Source of the DNA: Adenanthera pavonina
Taxonomy: Eukaryota > Streptophyta > Magnoliopsida > Fabales > Fabaceae
Assembly: GCA_026686845.1 (NCBI GenBank)
Contig: JAIVEN010000021.1
Location: 18,556,001 to 18,620,000 of the forward strand
Reading direction: 5' to 3'
DNA length: 64,000 nt
This document shows, piece by piece, positions 33,754 through 44,806 of the stretch (position 1 is the first letter of the stretch; every line of letters starts with the position of its first letter). The translations under genes were made by a program, and so were the position numbers. Below the pieces are notes generated by a model. That model was not told the origin of the DNA. It saw only the letters and a list, made by a program, of their open reading frames with translations, and ran no database searches.

Positions 33754-36700
33754 ATGGAGGGAGAGCTTCAAAAGGTTGCCTCTTTACGGCTAAATCGGAG
33801 AGGAGAACGAAGTAGTCAGAATACAAATGCTAAAGGTGAGGAAGAACAATGATATTCACTTCCTCTAGTGCTTTGAATTTTCTTCTTCTAGTTGATGAGC
33901 TCCTGTTGCTTCATGATTTACGACTTGCCATCTCAGGATAGGCGCAAGAAATTGAAGATTGTATTTATTTATTTATTTATTTTTATTTCTCGAGAAAGCA
34001 TTGATTCATTGAACATTTTTTTTTTTGCGTTTTTAAGAAGGCATTCATTCACTTAAAAAAAAAAAAAACTCCGTAGGATAGATTTTCACAGGACAGTGAG
34101 TTATTATTATTCTTGCAGATGAATTAAATTTGATGTTGATGGTGCAGAATTTGAAGTGGGCTTAATTTCTTCGGGGAGACTATCCCAAGATTACCACATG
34201 AAGATTGTTTGGAAGAAAGGCTTTATTCGGCTGGTTCTTGTTGCAGGGATCTTGTGGATGTTATTGATTCTCATTGCTTTGTTGTTCCATATCTGGTCTT
34301 GTCAATCATCTGTCTCGTTTTTATCAGGTAAATAATTTATTTCTTACATAATTAGTTACTTCTTGGCTGTTTTCTCAAGTCCTTCTTCTCATGTCCTTAG
34401 TTCTTTATCTTACTCACTAGTAAATACAATCTCCGCGCATAGCCATCTATACTTCCATCTACTGTGTTTGGTGTTTAAATTAAGCATTATTGCTTGGCAT
34501 TGGAAAACCAAGTGTTAAAAGCAGTTTCAAAAGGTATTTAAACATGCCATTCTGGATATTTTATTTAAGTATAGATTTGGCTTCATTTTGTGTCTCTTTT
34601 CCGATTAAAAGGCGTAGAGGAAGACTAAAAAGGACACTAAGAAAAGTGATAAGGAATGACTTTTTGAGAAATGATTTATCTGAGAAGATGGCGTTTAATA
34701 GAGCACATTGATGTCGTATGATTCATGTAGCTGACCTCACTTAGTGGAATAAGGCTAATGTTGTTGTTGTTGCTGTGTCTCTTTTCTCTACTGTAAAATA
34801 TGTAAAAATAACATATTTCTTCATCAGCGTTTACTGTGAATTTAGGTAGGCAAGGAACTCTTCAGTTCTTGTTTGAGCTAGGAAAAACATAGTATTTTTA
34901 GAAACTTAGGAAAATGTTGTTGTTAATGCAATTTTATCGCTAAATGAAAAATACATTCCTCATTTTCTCTCTTGTTTTTCCCTTTCCCTTCCTTAAAAGT
35001 TGGGAGGGGTTTTGTAAAGGGTTGTAGGAGAGCATGTATCATCTATATTTGGTTTCTTAAGAAGACTAGTTTGGCATTTGGAACTACAAATATATTCAAC
35101 TTGATTAATGCATTTGGAACTAGGATTATAACTATATGGGCTGTTCCTTGGGTATTAGATTGTATGCTCCAAGGAAAGATTGTGGAAATAAAATATTCTA
35201 TACCTTCCTTTATCTTCACCAAAATTGTGAATGTTGTGTTCCATTTTCTAATACTTTGTTGCTTCACTTGCAGCTATATGTAACAAAGATAGCAAGGTAT
35301 ACACTATGTTAGACACGATGGGATTTGTATCAAAACCTCACAGTAAGATTATGACAATTTTTCACTACTTTTATGCTTTTAGTCTTCATCTAAATAATTA
35401 GTATTGATCCTGCTTGTGTTTACCAGGATGTCTGATCCCTGTTGCAAATGATCCTGATGAAATAGTTATTCCAACTGGAAAAACTTCTGATGAAATTGTG
35501 AAAAATTTATTGTATATCGACAAAGATGAAGATCCACATAATGTACCTCAGTCATCTCCTCTGTTTGGAGGCCATCAAAGCTGGTCTCAGAGGGAGCAGA
35601 GTTTCAAACTACGTTCAACCATGAAGGTAAAATTACTTACTATTATTCATCTCATTCATTTCTCCATAATCTTGCAAAAAGTATATTGTTGTTTCCTTCA
35701 ACCTTAGATGAGTCTTGCTTAACAAACTCGGCCCCTCAGGTTCACTGTGGGTTTATCAAAGGGGGTGGTGCTGAAATGGATCCTGTGGACAAAAATTATG
35801 TCAAGAAATGCAAGTTCGTTGTTGCATCTGGTATCTTTGATGGATATGATGTGCCTCAACAACCATCAAATATAAGCCACCGTTCTAAGGAGCTCTTTTG
35901 TTTTCTTATGGTGGTGGATGAGAAATCTCTGAAATTCATTAAGGAAAATGCTACTGTTAAAGAAGACAGTGATGGTGGAAAATGGGTAGGAATTTGGCGT
36001 CTTGTTCTACTTGAGCATCCACCCTATGATGAACCAAGAAGGAATGGAAAGGTTCCCAAGATTTTAACCCACAGGCTGTTCCCTCAAGCACAGTATAGTA
36101 TTTGGATTGATGGTAAAATGGAACTGATTGTTGATCCATTGCTAATCCTTGAGAGGTACTTGTACCGTTAGCCATAGTTTATGTCTGATCTGATATATGA
36201 ATATCTAATTCTGTTTCTTTAGATAGATTTTTAAACAATTATGGGTCTGTTGGTTGAGGGAGTTGAGAAGGTAAATAAGGACGTGAGAGATATCAGATTT
36301 TGAACCTGATGTCTCATATCTTTTTAACAGTTGATTGCATGAAATTATTCGTGGATACATGGTTTTTAAGAGATCAATTTTTATAGCTCAACTCTAAAAT
36401 TTCATCCATTGTGTTTATAGGGGTTCAAAACTTAGGTTCTTTGTGCTGAGTATCGGCATAATTATATAAAATGTTGGTATTTCCAATGTAAATACCTCTG
36501 TGAATCTTGGAATCATTGTACCAAAAAAAAATTAATAATAATAAAATTTAGGGGTCATTTATAAATCATTTAATACCAGATGTGGTTGAAGCTTAATCTC
36601 TTCCCATTTTACGCATTGGATTTTGAATTTCCATTAACTATCATAAGCACATTTCTGTGGGGTTCAATGCATTGTTGGTTTCAAAACTTGAAAACGTGAG

Positions 36701-37748
36701 ACATTTGTTTCTGTAACTCCAGTTATGATTGTCATTGTCGTGATGATGGTGATGGAAATAACTTGGACTGCTTCCGCAGATACTTATGGCGCGGGAAGCA
36801 TACATTTGCCATTGCTCAACATAAGCATCACCGTAGTATCTATGAGGAAGCTGATGCAAACAAGAGAAGAAAGCGATATGCACGCCCCCTAATTGACCTG
36901 CACATGAAAATCTACTATTTTGAAGGAATGAAGCCATGGAATCCAATGAAAAGGACCATTAGTGGTAAGACTGGAAACTAGACATTTTGGTTCTGCATTT
37001 CGTGTGTAATCCAACTACAATTCGGTCTGCTTTCCTTAGATGGCAAACTTAGAAAATTAGCGCATGAACCATGATGGAGCTAACCAAATTATTTCGAAAG
37101 AAGTAGGCATGAGTACATAGTTCTCTCATGAACACAAGTAACGCTGCACAACCTGCATGAACTTATCAAAGAACTCTGAAGCTTGTTTTTAAACTGGAAC
37201 TCTGAAGATTGTTTTTAAACTGGTAAATGCAGTTCTATGGAATTCTCTGCCCGTATCAGGCATTCTTGTTTAGTTTATATTTAGCAAGTATCCTTTGCCA
37301 GTTTAAATGGAAAGGTCAGTAGTTTGGCATTCCAAGAACTTGTTAGATCGTATTGTTGACTAGAGTTTATGGTATTGCAGATGTACCAGAGGGAGCGGTA
37401 ATTATTCGGGAACATACTTTAATGAACAACTTGTTTAGCTGCTTGTGGTTCAATGAGGTTCATCTCTTCACCCCAAGGGATCAACTGAGTTTTGGCTATG
37501 TTGTGTACAGATTAGGGGACTCGTTCAAGTTCTATATGTTTCCCAACTGTGAATACAACTCACTGTTTCTGTTGCATCCACACACAAGAGAGCATTCATC
37601 TCCCATAGAGTGGGTTAAACAGTTGGATCAACTTAAGAATAGTAGCCTTAAAGAAAGCAGAGGAGGATTGGGCTTGTTTACACCTTATCCGGGCGATCTA
37701 AATTCAGTTGTCCTGCCAAATGTAACAAGAACATCAAAAGCAGGCTGA
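33754..37748 (+). CDS. DUF616 (TOD1/MUCI70-type) probable hexosyltransferase membrane protein
   Basis: Seven coding exons: 33754-33835, 34148-34327, 35274-35342, 35427-35626, 35740-36155, 36780-36964, 37381-37748; sum 1500 nt, 499 aa. A cytosolic N-terminus is followed by one membrane segment at about 53-77, then a stem and a luminal DUF616 domain. Blocks in order: CGFIKGGGAEMDPVD, VASGIFDGYDVPQQPSNIS, KWVGIWRLVLLEHPPYDEP, THRLFPQAQYSIWIDGKMEL (an Asp-containing sugar-transferase-like motif), WRGKHTFAIAQHKHHRSIYE and MNNLFSCLWFNEV. In Arabidopsis, family members include MUCI70 (mucilage xylan/pectin) and TOD1; the exact substrate of this one is not known to me. The start is the first ATG that puts the membrane segment near the N-terminus. 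Intron 2 holds a LINE fragment. Confidence 0.92.
34602..34773 (+). mobile_element. 5'-truncated LINE tail in intron 2 of the DUF616 gene
   Basis: 172 bases encoding the last part of a plant LINE ORF (RRRGRLKRTLRKVIRN, then LSEKMAFNRAH, then MIHVADLT after stops) and ending in a TTG repeat tail. Flanked by the identical 13-bp direct repeat TGTGTCTCTTTTC (34589-34601 and 34774-34786). Truncation at the 5' end with a long duplication is the standard outcome of target-primed reverse transcription. Same family type as the fossil at 31020-32870. Confidence 0.85.
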
Positions 37749-38227
37749 CAATTTTTCAAATATTAATTTTTGTCGTGATTATTTTCCAAGGATTTCAGTA
37801 TGTTTATTTTGCTTAATCTTATGTGGAAGGTAACTATAAAGCTCTACAAATTTCTGTTACTTTAAATGTAAATATTATTTTTTTAAAAATTTAAAAAAGA
37901 AAAAAGTAAAAGAATGAAGAAGAAGAAAAGATGTTGGATACCTTCCTCCTCTTCCTTGATAGATAGAAAGACCTCGGTCAAATGCAAATCTATTCTTGTG
38001 AGTCTAGCGTTATATGCCTTATTCGTGCACTTCGAAGTTCAAACAGATGACTGTCTATTCGTGCAGGGAGAAAAATAGAGAAGAATTCGCTGATTTTTTC
38101 CATAACCAATATTGTTTTTAGTTCAGCATTTTTTTCCCGCCACACTATTTAGTTTAATATAGCCATTTGTTGTAAAATTTACTTTCTATTCAACTTTTTG
38201 AATCTCAATTTTTGACACCTTAATTTA
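37749..38227. other. 3' flank of the DUF616 gene
   Basis: Probable 3' UTR, then AT-rich spacer up to the edge of the nested transposons. TTA at 38225-38227 is the left target copy of the Tourist-like MITE. Confidence 0.5.
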
Positions 38228-38263
38228 GGGTCCTATTGCTTACATATGAGGAGTTAATGTAAC

Positions 38264-39461
38264 TGTGAACATCATATTTTATTTGGATTTTATACATAAA
38301 AATTTAAAGTCGATTAAAATGGTAATAATATTAAATGATAAAAATTAAAAAAAAAAACAAATAAATAAAATAATAAATAATAAATAAAATAAAAATATAT
38401 TAATTGATTAATTCAGGAACTTAAAAATGGAGAAAAAAGAAGTGTTGGATTGGGATTGTCAGTGATTTAAGCTCTTTCTCCAAACACAAATTTTTGGGCC
38501 AGAATTCAGCCCAAAATACAAAATACAAAAAAAAAATATAAAAAAAAAGAAGGGTTTTATTCTTGGGCTGAAATAATTTCAGTCCAAGGTGGACCTGAGC
38601 CCATTTGAGGACTTAGGTCTGAGCTCCCCCTGAGCCCTAATAGAGGGCTCAGGTATGTGTGAGACAAGAGGAGAGGGCAGTCGAACGAAGAGGAGCGGCG
38701 AGTAGAGCTGGGAGAGAGAGGGGGAGTCTGAACCAGAGGAGAGGACAGAGATGGAGTGAAACAGAGGGAGCCACGTGGAACAGAGGAGGCGGAGAAAGGA
38801 AAAAGAAAAGATGGAGGGAGACCAAACAGAGGGAGCCGCGGAGGAGATCGAGAAGAGAGAAAAAAAGAAGAAGAGGGAGTTAGGGTTCGATGAAATGAGC
38901 AGAGGGGCAACCACAATGGCCCCGTACGTGTGTCAGAGAAGGAGAGAGCACAGGCTACGTTTTGGACTGTGGGGGGAGAGGCACAGATGAGAGAGAGCCG
39001 CAGAGAAAAAAAGAGAGAGAGAGTGAGATTGTGAGGTGGAGGCAGCTTGAGGGCCTGAAAGTGACAAAACTCCCTCCATTACTCTGTACTTGGTACAACA
39101 GTGTAGTGGCGAGAAGGGGAGCGATCGGGATGAGCACGAATTGGGTGAGAAAGGACATTCAGGGCAACGCACGAAGTTAGAAAAGAAAAGAAGCAGCGGT
39201 CACGCGTTTGGCAAAAGGGATTCCTCCACTCGTGGAGGTCTATAAAAGGAGCCGAAAAGGAACCCTAAAGGGGGGGGATTTGGCTTTCTTGGGATTTCTG
39301 TAGTTCGAAAGCCGAGAGTATGAAAACAGAGGGAGAGGAAGAGAGAGGGAGGTGAAGAAAATCCGAAGAGAAGCTGGAAAGGAAACAGAGAAAGGATTTG
39401 TGGTGGAGAAACATTAGAGGCCAGAGCTCCAGAGTCTGAGTAAAGGAGTCCGAAAGGGGTC
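38264..39461 (+). repeat. Left LTR of the gypsy element, partial
   Basis: Aligns with 57001 to about 58247 of the right LTR. It includes an AAATAAATAA-rich start, a GA-rich purine block (38640-39030) and a promoter-like part. In one stretch of about 230 bases (from 39060) I count roughly 14 differences plus indels against the right copy, so the two are old relatives. Interrupted at 39461 by the copia element; the rest is deleted. Confidence 0.85.
39238..39252 (+). promoter_or_regulatory. TATA box of the gypsy LTR, left copy
   Basis: TCTATAAAAGGAGCC, a strong TATA box in the LTR; the same stretch is conserved in the right LTR at about 58030-58044. It marks the probable U3/R border a few tens of bases downstream. 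Confidence 0.6.
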
Positions 39462-41323
39462 TGTTAACAAGGCTGACTTCCCAAGAGGGGGGGTGAATTG
39501 CGAAGATTGAAATTTTTCTGCACAAAGTGAAATGGGTGAAGATAGCACAGTATAAGGGAAGCAACGTGCAAAACAGAGCAAGTTGAAAAGTAAAGATGAG
39601 GAGAAGAAAACTCAGTAATTTATCCTGGTTCGGTCTATCCACTTGACTTACGTCTAGTCCCCAAGACAACTCTTGAGATTTTTCCACTATACTGCAAGAA
39701 TTTAACGGGCTTCTTGCTAATGCCACAGTACAACGAGTATGCTCTGTTTCTGGAGCTTTCTCAATCTCTTTAAGCACTTCTACAATGTGCTACCCAATCT
39801 CCTTGTGATTTCCCCTCACAAGTAAATCTATTTTTCAGATGAAGAGTAGATTGTTTATAAAGATATAACTCTCTTGAATAGAGTAGATATGAAGGTTAAA
39901 GTACAGATATTGAAGTTGAGAGGATAAAAGCTTTTGAGAAGAAGATTTGGCAGAAATTTGGTATATACAAGTTTGATTTGTTACCCATAACTTCAAATGA
40001 TATTATATTTATAGATTTAGGTCTCAAATGTCTGTTAGAGACAAAATCTATCCGTTGGGAAAGTTATCCAACGGTTACTCTAAAAAACTATCCATTAACC
40101 AACCGCATTTAATGCTTCTGATATACTGAAATTCAAATTTTGGTTGGTCAACAGACGAATTTCGAAGGAACCGAAGGTTAAAGCTTCCAATGTTACAGCA
40201 CGAAGTTCGTCTGTTCATGAAGTGAAATTCGAATTTTGAAACTTACAAAATATTTTCACAATGTGACATACGAATTTTCAAGAAGAAAATTTTTCTGTTA
40301 AGTGTGAACAGTGTTTTCAATTTTCTACAGTGCCTTTGAAATTCGAATTTTGGAAACCCAAAATTCGTCTGTTCCTAGTACGTTCAAAAGGCACAGTAGT
40401 TCACTTTCTTCGAAATTCGAATTTTGAAAGAGTGAAGTTCGTCTGTCCGAGTGACTCTTTTTAGACTAACTTCTATATTCGAATGTTAGAGGACTTTGTC
40501 ATTCGTATGTCAATGTTTCATTTCAACAGTCTCAAAAACATTGCTTCTGAAAATTCAAATTTTAATGTTCAAAGTTCGTCTGTCAGAGAGCAATTTTGAA
40601 ACTTAATATAATCTTGCTTTCAGATGAACTTTAACATTATTTCAGATGAATTTCTTTAGTTTTCACAAATTGCATTTTGTCTGAAATTCGAATTTTGAAG
40701 ACTTAAAGTTCGTCTGTTACAAAGAAGCTTCTTTCAGACTTATATGAAAATTTGAATGTTAGAAAGCCAAAGTTCGTCTGTTAGAGAGTGTTTTTCAAAC
40801 TCAATTTCTTCTTGATTTCAGATGAACTTCAACATTATTTCAGATGAATTTCTTTGGTTTTCACAAACTGCATTTTATCTGAAATTCGAATTTTGAAGAT
40901 GTGAAGTTCGTCTGTCGCAAAAAGGCTTCTTTCAGACTTGGATGAAAATTCAAATTTTGGAAAATCAAAATTCGTCTGACAGAGAGACATCTTTTCAGAT
41001 TTATTCAGTTTTAACTCGAAATTCGAATTTTCAAAGGCAAAGTTTGAATTTCCAATATGACAGTTTAGTTTAAACTTTCAAACTTAGTCTGTTTGTGGGT
41101 ATTTTTCAAATAAGTCAAGATTTATCATAAAATCAAGGTTTAAAAACATCTTTTCTCAAAATCAAAATCTTTCACCCTCATTTAAACATAACAAAAGATC
41201 CTACATAAGATCTAACAGCTATTACTCAGAAATTCTTCACTTGAAACACTTTGATCTCCTTTGATATCTTCAATCTAAGCTCTTGGATATTAGTTTGGAA
41301 TCATCAAAACTTTTGATTCAACA
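39462..41323 (-). repeat. 3' LTR of the Sirevirus element
   Basis: 1862 bases, TGTTGAATC... to ...GTTAACA on the minus strand. TATAAATA lies at 40013-40006 (minus) as its TATA box. Between about 40130 and 41060 the palindrome AAATTCGAATTT and the word TTCGTCTGT recur many times, with a loose spacing of tens of bases. Confidence 0.9.
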
Positions 41324-41400
41324 TTCTCCCCCTTTTTGATGATGACAAAACAACTCACAAATTGGATTAGTACTTGGGTTTGCTTTAATAAGCTCCCCCT
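41324..41400 (-). promoter_or_regulatory. Two polypurine tracts next to the Sirevirus 3' LTR
   Basis: On the minus strand CAAAAAGGGGGAGAA (41338-41324) abuts the LTR start and serves as the plus-strand primer. A second GGGGGAGCT (about 41399-41391) lies 60 bases upstream. Repeated GGGGGAG tracts upstream of the 3' LTR are known for Sireviruses. Confidence 0.75.
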
Positions 41401-41628
41401 CAACATATGCATTATTTTTCAAAAGACATCATGCACAGTAGATCAAGTGAAGATATTCAAAGAGTAATATGTACAAAACATTGCAACAAAGAAATCCATT
41501 AATTTAATCAAGAGTTGCTATACAAAAACCAAATTAGACAAAGTTCCAATATTCAAACATTCAAAACAGCAACAGAAACACAAAACACTATAAGAGGACT
41601 CAAGCCTAATTTCTAAGCAAATCTTCAA

Positions 41629-43824
41629 TCATTTCTTCTTGGGCTTGGTCTTCTTGCTGTACGTTTTCCCTTTCCCAGATTGCTCAGCAGCAGCAGACTT
41701 TCCAGTTTGCCCAGTCTTCTCACCCTTTTTGGCATCATCAGGAAGGCCAACAAAATCACCCGGAAGAGGGATATGAGAAACAGGAATAGCACGAAGTGGC
41801 ACAGGAGCAAAGGGTATTTCTGGCTGTACTGGTGCAGGAGGCTCAGCAGGCTCAGGGCTAGGTTCTTCATCATCAGAAATCTCAAGTAGTTCTTGCATTT
41901 CCTTCCTGGAAAGAGCCAGTTAAGCTCTCTGTTCCTCTGAAAGCCCATAGGCAGCAAGAGAAGGAGGAGCTGGTTCATCAGGACGAAACATTTCTTCAAG
42001 CCTCCTTCTTTGAGCTTGCAGGAGAGCATTGTGAGCAATAGCCTCATAATCAACAACAGGCACAATGCTCCTCTCTTCATTGCCTGCTCCTTCCTGCTTA
42101 GAAGAGGTTGAAATGGCTGCAACTAGTCTTTCAACTTGCTCTGATTCTTGAATGGACAGAATTGAATCCTGAGCATCTTCTTGCATAGGCTCATGAGGGC
42201 TTGTTTCTTGAAGTCCTTCTTCTTCCAATCCATAGTCCAAGGGTGGACCAGGACTAAGTGTCCTCATTGCACCAGCACCATCTATATCATCATCATGGTC
42301 AGAGGAGGTAATCTCGAAGGGGCTTGGAGGCTCAGGAGTTGGAGATTGGACAGGCACAGATGACCCTGGTTGAGGTGGAGCTGAAGTGGCGGGGATTGCA
42401 CTTCTGATCTCTTCATAAGCATCAGCCACCACCTTCATGTTCACAGCCAACTGATGGATCTGATCTTGCAGATGAGTAAATTTGGCATTTTGCTCATCTC
42501 TGATGCTGAGAATGAGTGTAGATAGGCTGTCATACAACTCAGTGATCTTGGTTGGCTTGGCCCGTGAGGAAGGAGTGGAAGGAGGGTGAGTAGGCCTGGA
42601 GGAAGATGGAATTGGCTGAGAAGGCTGAGGTACAGATATGCCAGGAGCCTCAGAGGTGCCTTCTTGTTGTAGGGAGGCATTAGCAACAAAGAACAAATCT
42701 TCAGATCTCCCTGCTCCCTTTCCAACCGATCTTCCTTCATCTCTTTCAATGCCCATCCTCTGCAGTTCTTCCTCCTTGAATATTTCAGTGGGCTTGCCCT
42801 TCCCTTTCTCAATATGCTGAATTCTGGCATTTTTCAGAATTCTGGAGATGATAGCAACATAGGGGAGTGTTGAGTCCTTCCTCTGATCTCTAGCCTTGAT
42901 CATGCATTGGAGAATGAGGTGTCCCATATTAATCAGTTTCCCACGCATGATTGCAGCTATGACATGTGCCTCTGCCCTTGTTATCAAGTTGAAGCTGCCT
43001 CCTTTGTTGAATATAATCCTGGACACTATGTAGTGCAGGATCCTCACTTGAACACTGAGGTCTGTGGGCTTCAACAGGTTTATGGATGGCCAATTTTCCC
43101 TCATTCTGAACAATGTGCTCAGAATAGTACTCTCCTTGTAGTTCAGAGAGGGACCACCTTCTTCATCAGTCAAATCTGCCTCATCCATGTACCAAGAGGC
43201 ATTGATATCAATCTTGAGTCCATCTAGTCCAGGGATTTCCAGCACCTCATTGAATGTCTCATCAGTAAGCCAAATGGTCCTAGACCTTAGATTGACTGCC
43301 CACTTCTTCTTCTTGCTGTTGTATTTTAAAGAGGCGTACTATGACTTCACCAACTCATCATCATATCTCTCTAATACTTTCAACAAATTCTTGTATCTCA
43401 TCATCCATATACCAGCATCAAAATTATTTGAGACTAAGAAATCTTCCAAGTTTACACAATGTGGCTTGATTACCTTCTTGTTGGCAAACTTGGTGGAGTA
43501 TTCCTCTTGAATCTGTGGAGTGCTCCAGAGTGGTAGTGTAGTAAGCTTGTACTCTCCAGATTGAGTACTGAAGGACGAAGTGGAAGCAACAGCAGCAGCT
43601 TCTGAAGGAACTGGAACCGAAGGTTCTGCACTTTTCGGTGAGGAGGGTCCAGCTTTCTGAGAATCTGCTTTGGATGCAGTCTTTTGGCGTTTGGTGGGAG
43701 TTGCCTTACTGGATTCGGCTTTTCTCTTTGATTTCTCTCCTTCCTTCGAGGCATATTGTGATTTAACATTCCTCTTTGGTCGGGCTTCAGCTTTCCTAGC
43801 TTCAGGATTTTTGACTCTTGCCAT
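41629..43824 (-). pseudogene. Extra ORF of the Sirevirus (envelope-like position)
   Basis: One reading frame of about 732 codons starting at 43824, broken by two in-frame stops (about 43341-43339 and 41922-41920). The N-terminus is Lys/Arg/Ser/Pro-rich (MARVKNPEARKAEARPKRN). The middle is globular (about 43500-42700), with segments such as IWLTDETFNEVLEIPG and RAEAHVIAAIMRGKLINMG like the plant-transposon-specific domain found in Sirevirus extra ORFs. The C-terminal third is Pro/Ser- and Glu-rich with a coiled-coil-like piece. No obvious signal peptide or membrane segment, so 'envelope' refers to position only. Function unknown. Confidence 0.75.
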
Positions 43825-44806
43825 TTTTCGGATGAATGTTGCAGAATGAGACTTAGAATGGGTTTAAAGGATGCAAAAGGAAGTTTAATCGGTGGGAAAT
43901 GACAGTTTTTGGTCAGAATTTAAGAGATTTGATGAGAGAATTAGAACAGACTTAGAGGAGTTAAGAATAGGGTTACGTCTTTTCAAGAGAAAACCGTCGG
44001 TTTTCACGTATGTAACCGTTTGACAGACGAATTTTGAGGGATCAAAATTCAAACTTTGAGCAGTTACAAGTTAAACCGTTTAGCAAAGCTTACTGACAGA
44101 TGAATTTTCATCTGAAAGTTCATCTGAAAGAGGCTTGGAACAAGCAAAACAAGCACAACAGACGAATTTTGTTCCAACAAAGTTCGAATGTTAAAGAGAA
44201 AACAGCAGGCAACAAACAAAACAACAACTAATAGACGAATTTAGCATGCAGAACTTCATCTTTCAAGTATTCAACATGAAGAACATGATTCAACAGACGA
44301 ATTTTGAACTGAAAATTTGAATTTTTCAACTTTTGTAAAGGTTGTCCAATATTCGTAGGTTAAGAAGTGATAATTCGTATAACAGTGATGGACAAACATA
44401 ACTTTGAAATTTTTGATCTTGAAAATTCGAACTTCCAGGATTCAACAGACGAATTTCGAGGTATCACCGAGAACTGTTCCAAGGCATAACAGTCCGAAGT
44501 TCGTCTGTTGGTCAACTAAAATTCGAATGTTAACCATGTTGACCAGTTCAAAAACATAGTTTATGAAGCAAAATACATCTAACACACATTTAAAATATGA
44601 ATTTCATCTTTAAAAACTTACAGAATGGATCTAGAACTTAGAATTTTTGTCATTTACTTCACTTTTTGGTTGTTCCATTCTGGTGTGCTCCAATCTTCAA
44701 GTTTGTTGCCATTGAATCTTGTGAGGAGCACCTGCAACTTAAATTAAACATACTCTGATGCCAAAGTTAGACTTAACCTTTGAAAACAAGATTGCACGAG
44801 AATAAC
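43825..44806 (-). other. Non-coding region between Sirevirus RNase H and the extra ORF
   Basis: About 980 bases without coding potential. GACGAATTT and AACAGACGAA words recur at least six times (near 44027, 44159, 44233, 44293, 44447), the reverse complement of the TTCGTCTGT words of the LTR. Likely promoter or splice signals for the extra ORF, by position only. Confidence 0.55.

Noticed and set aside
38659..38990. Arg/Glu-rich ORFs in the GA-rich block (also 57435-57782)
   Set aside because: They lie in the paired LTRs and arise from purine-rich sequence; low-complexity and not conserved between the two copies.
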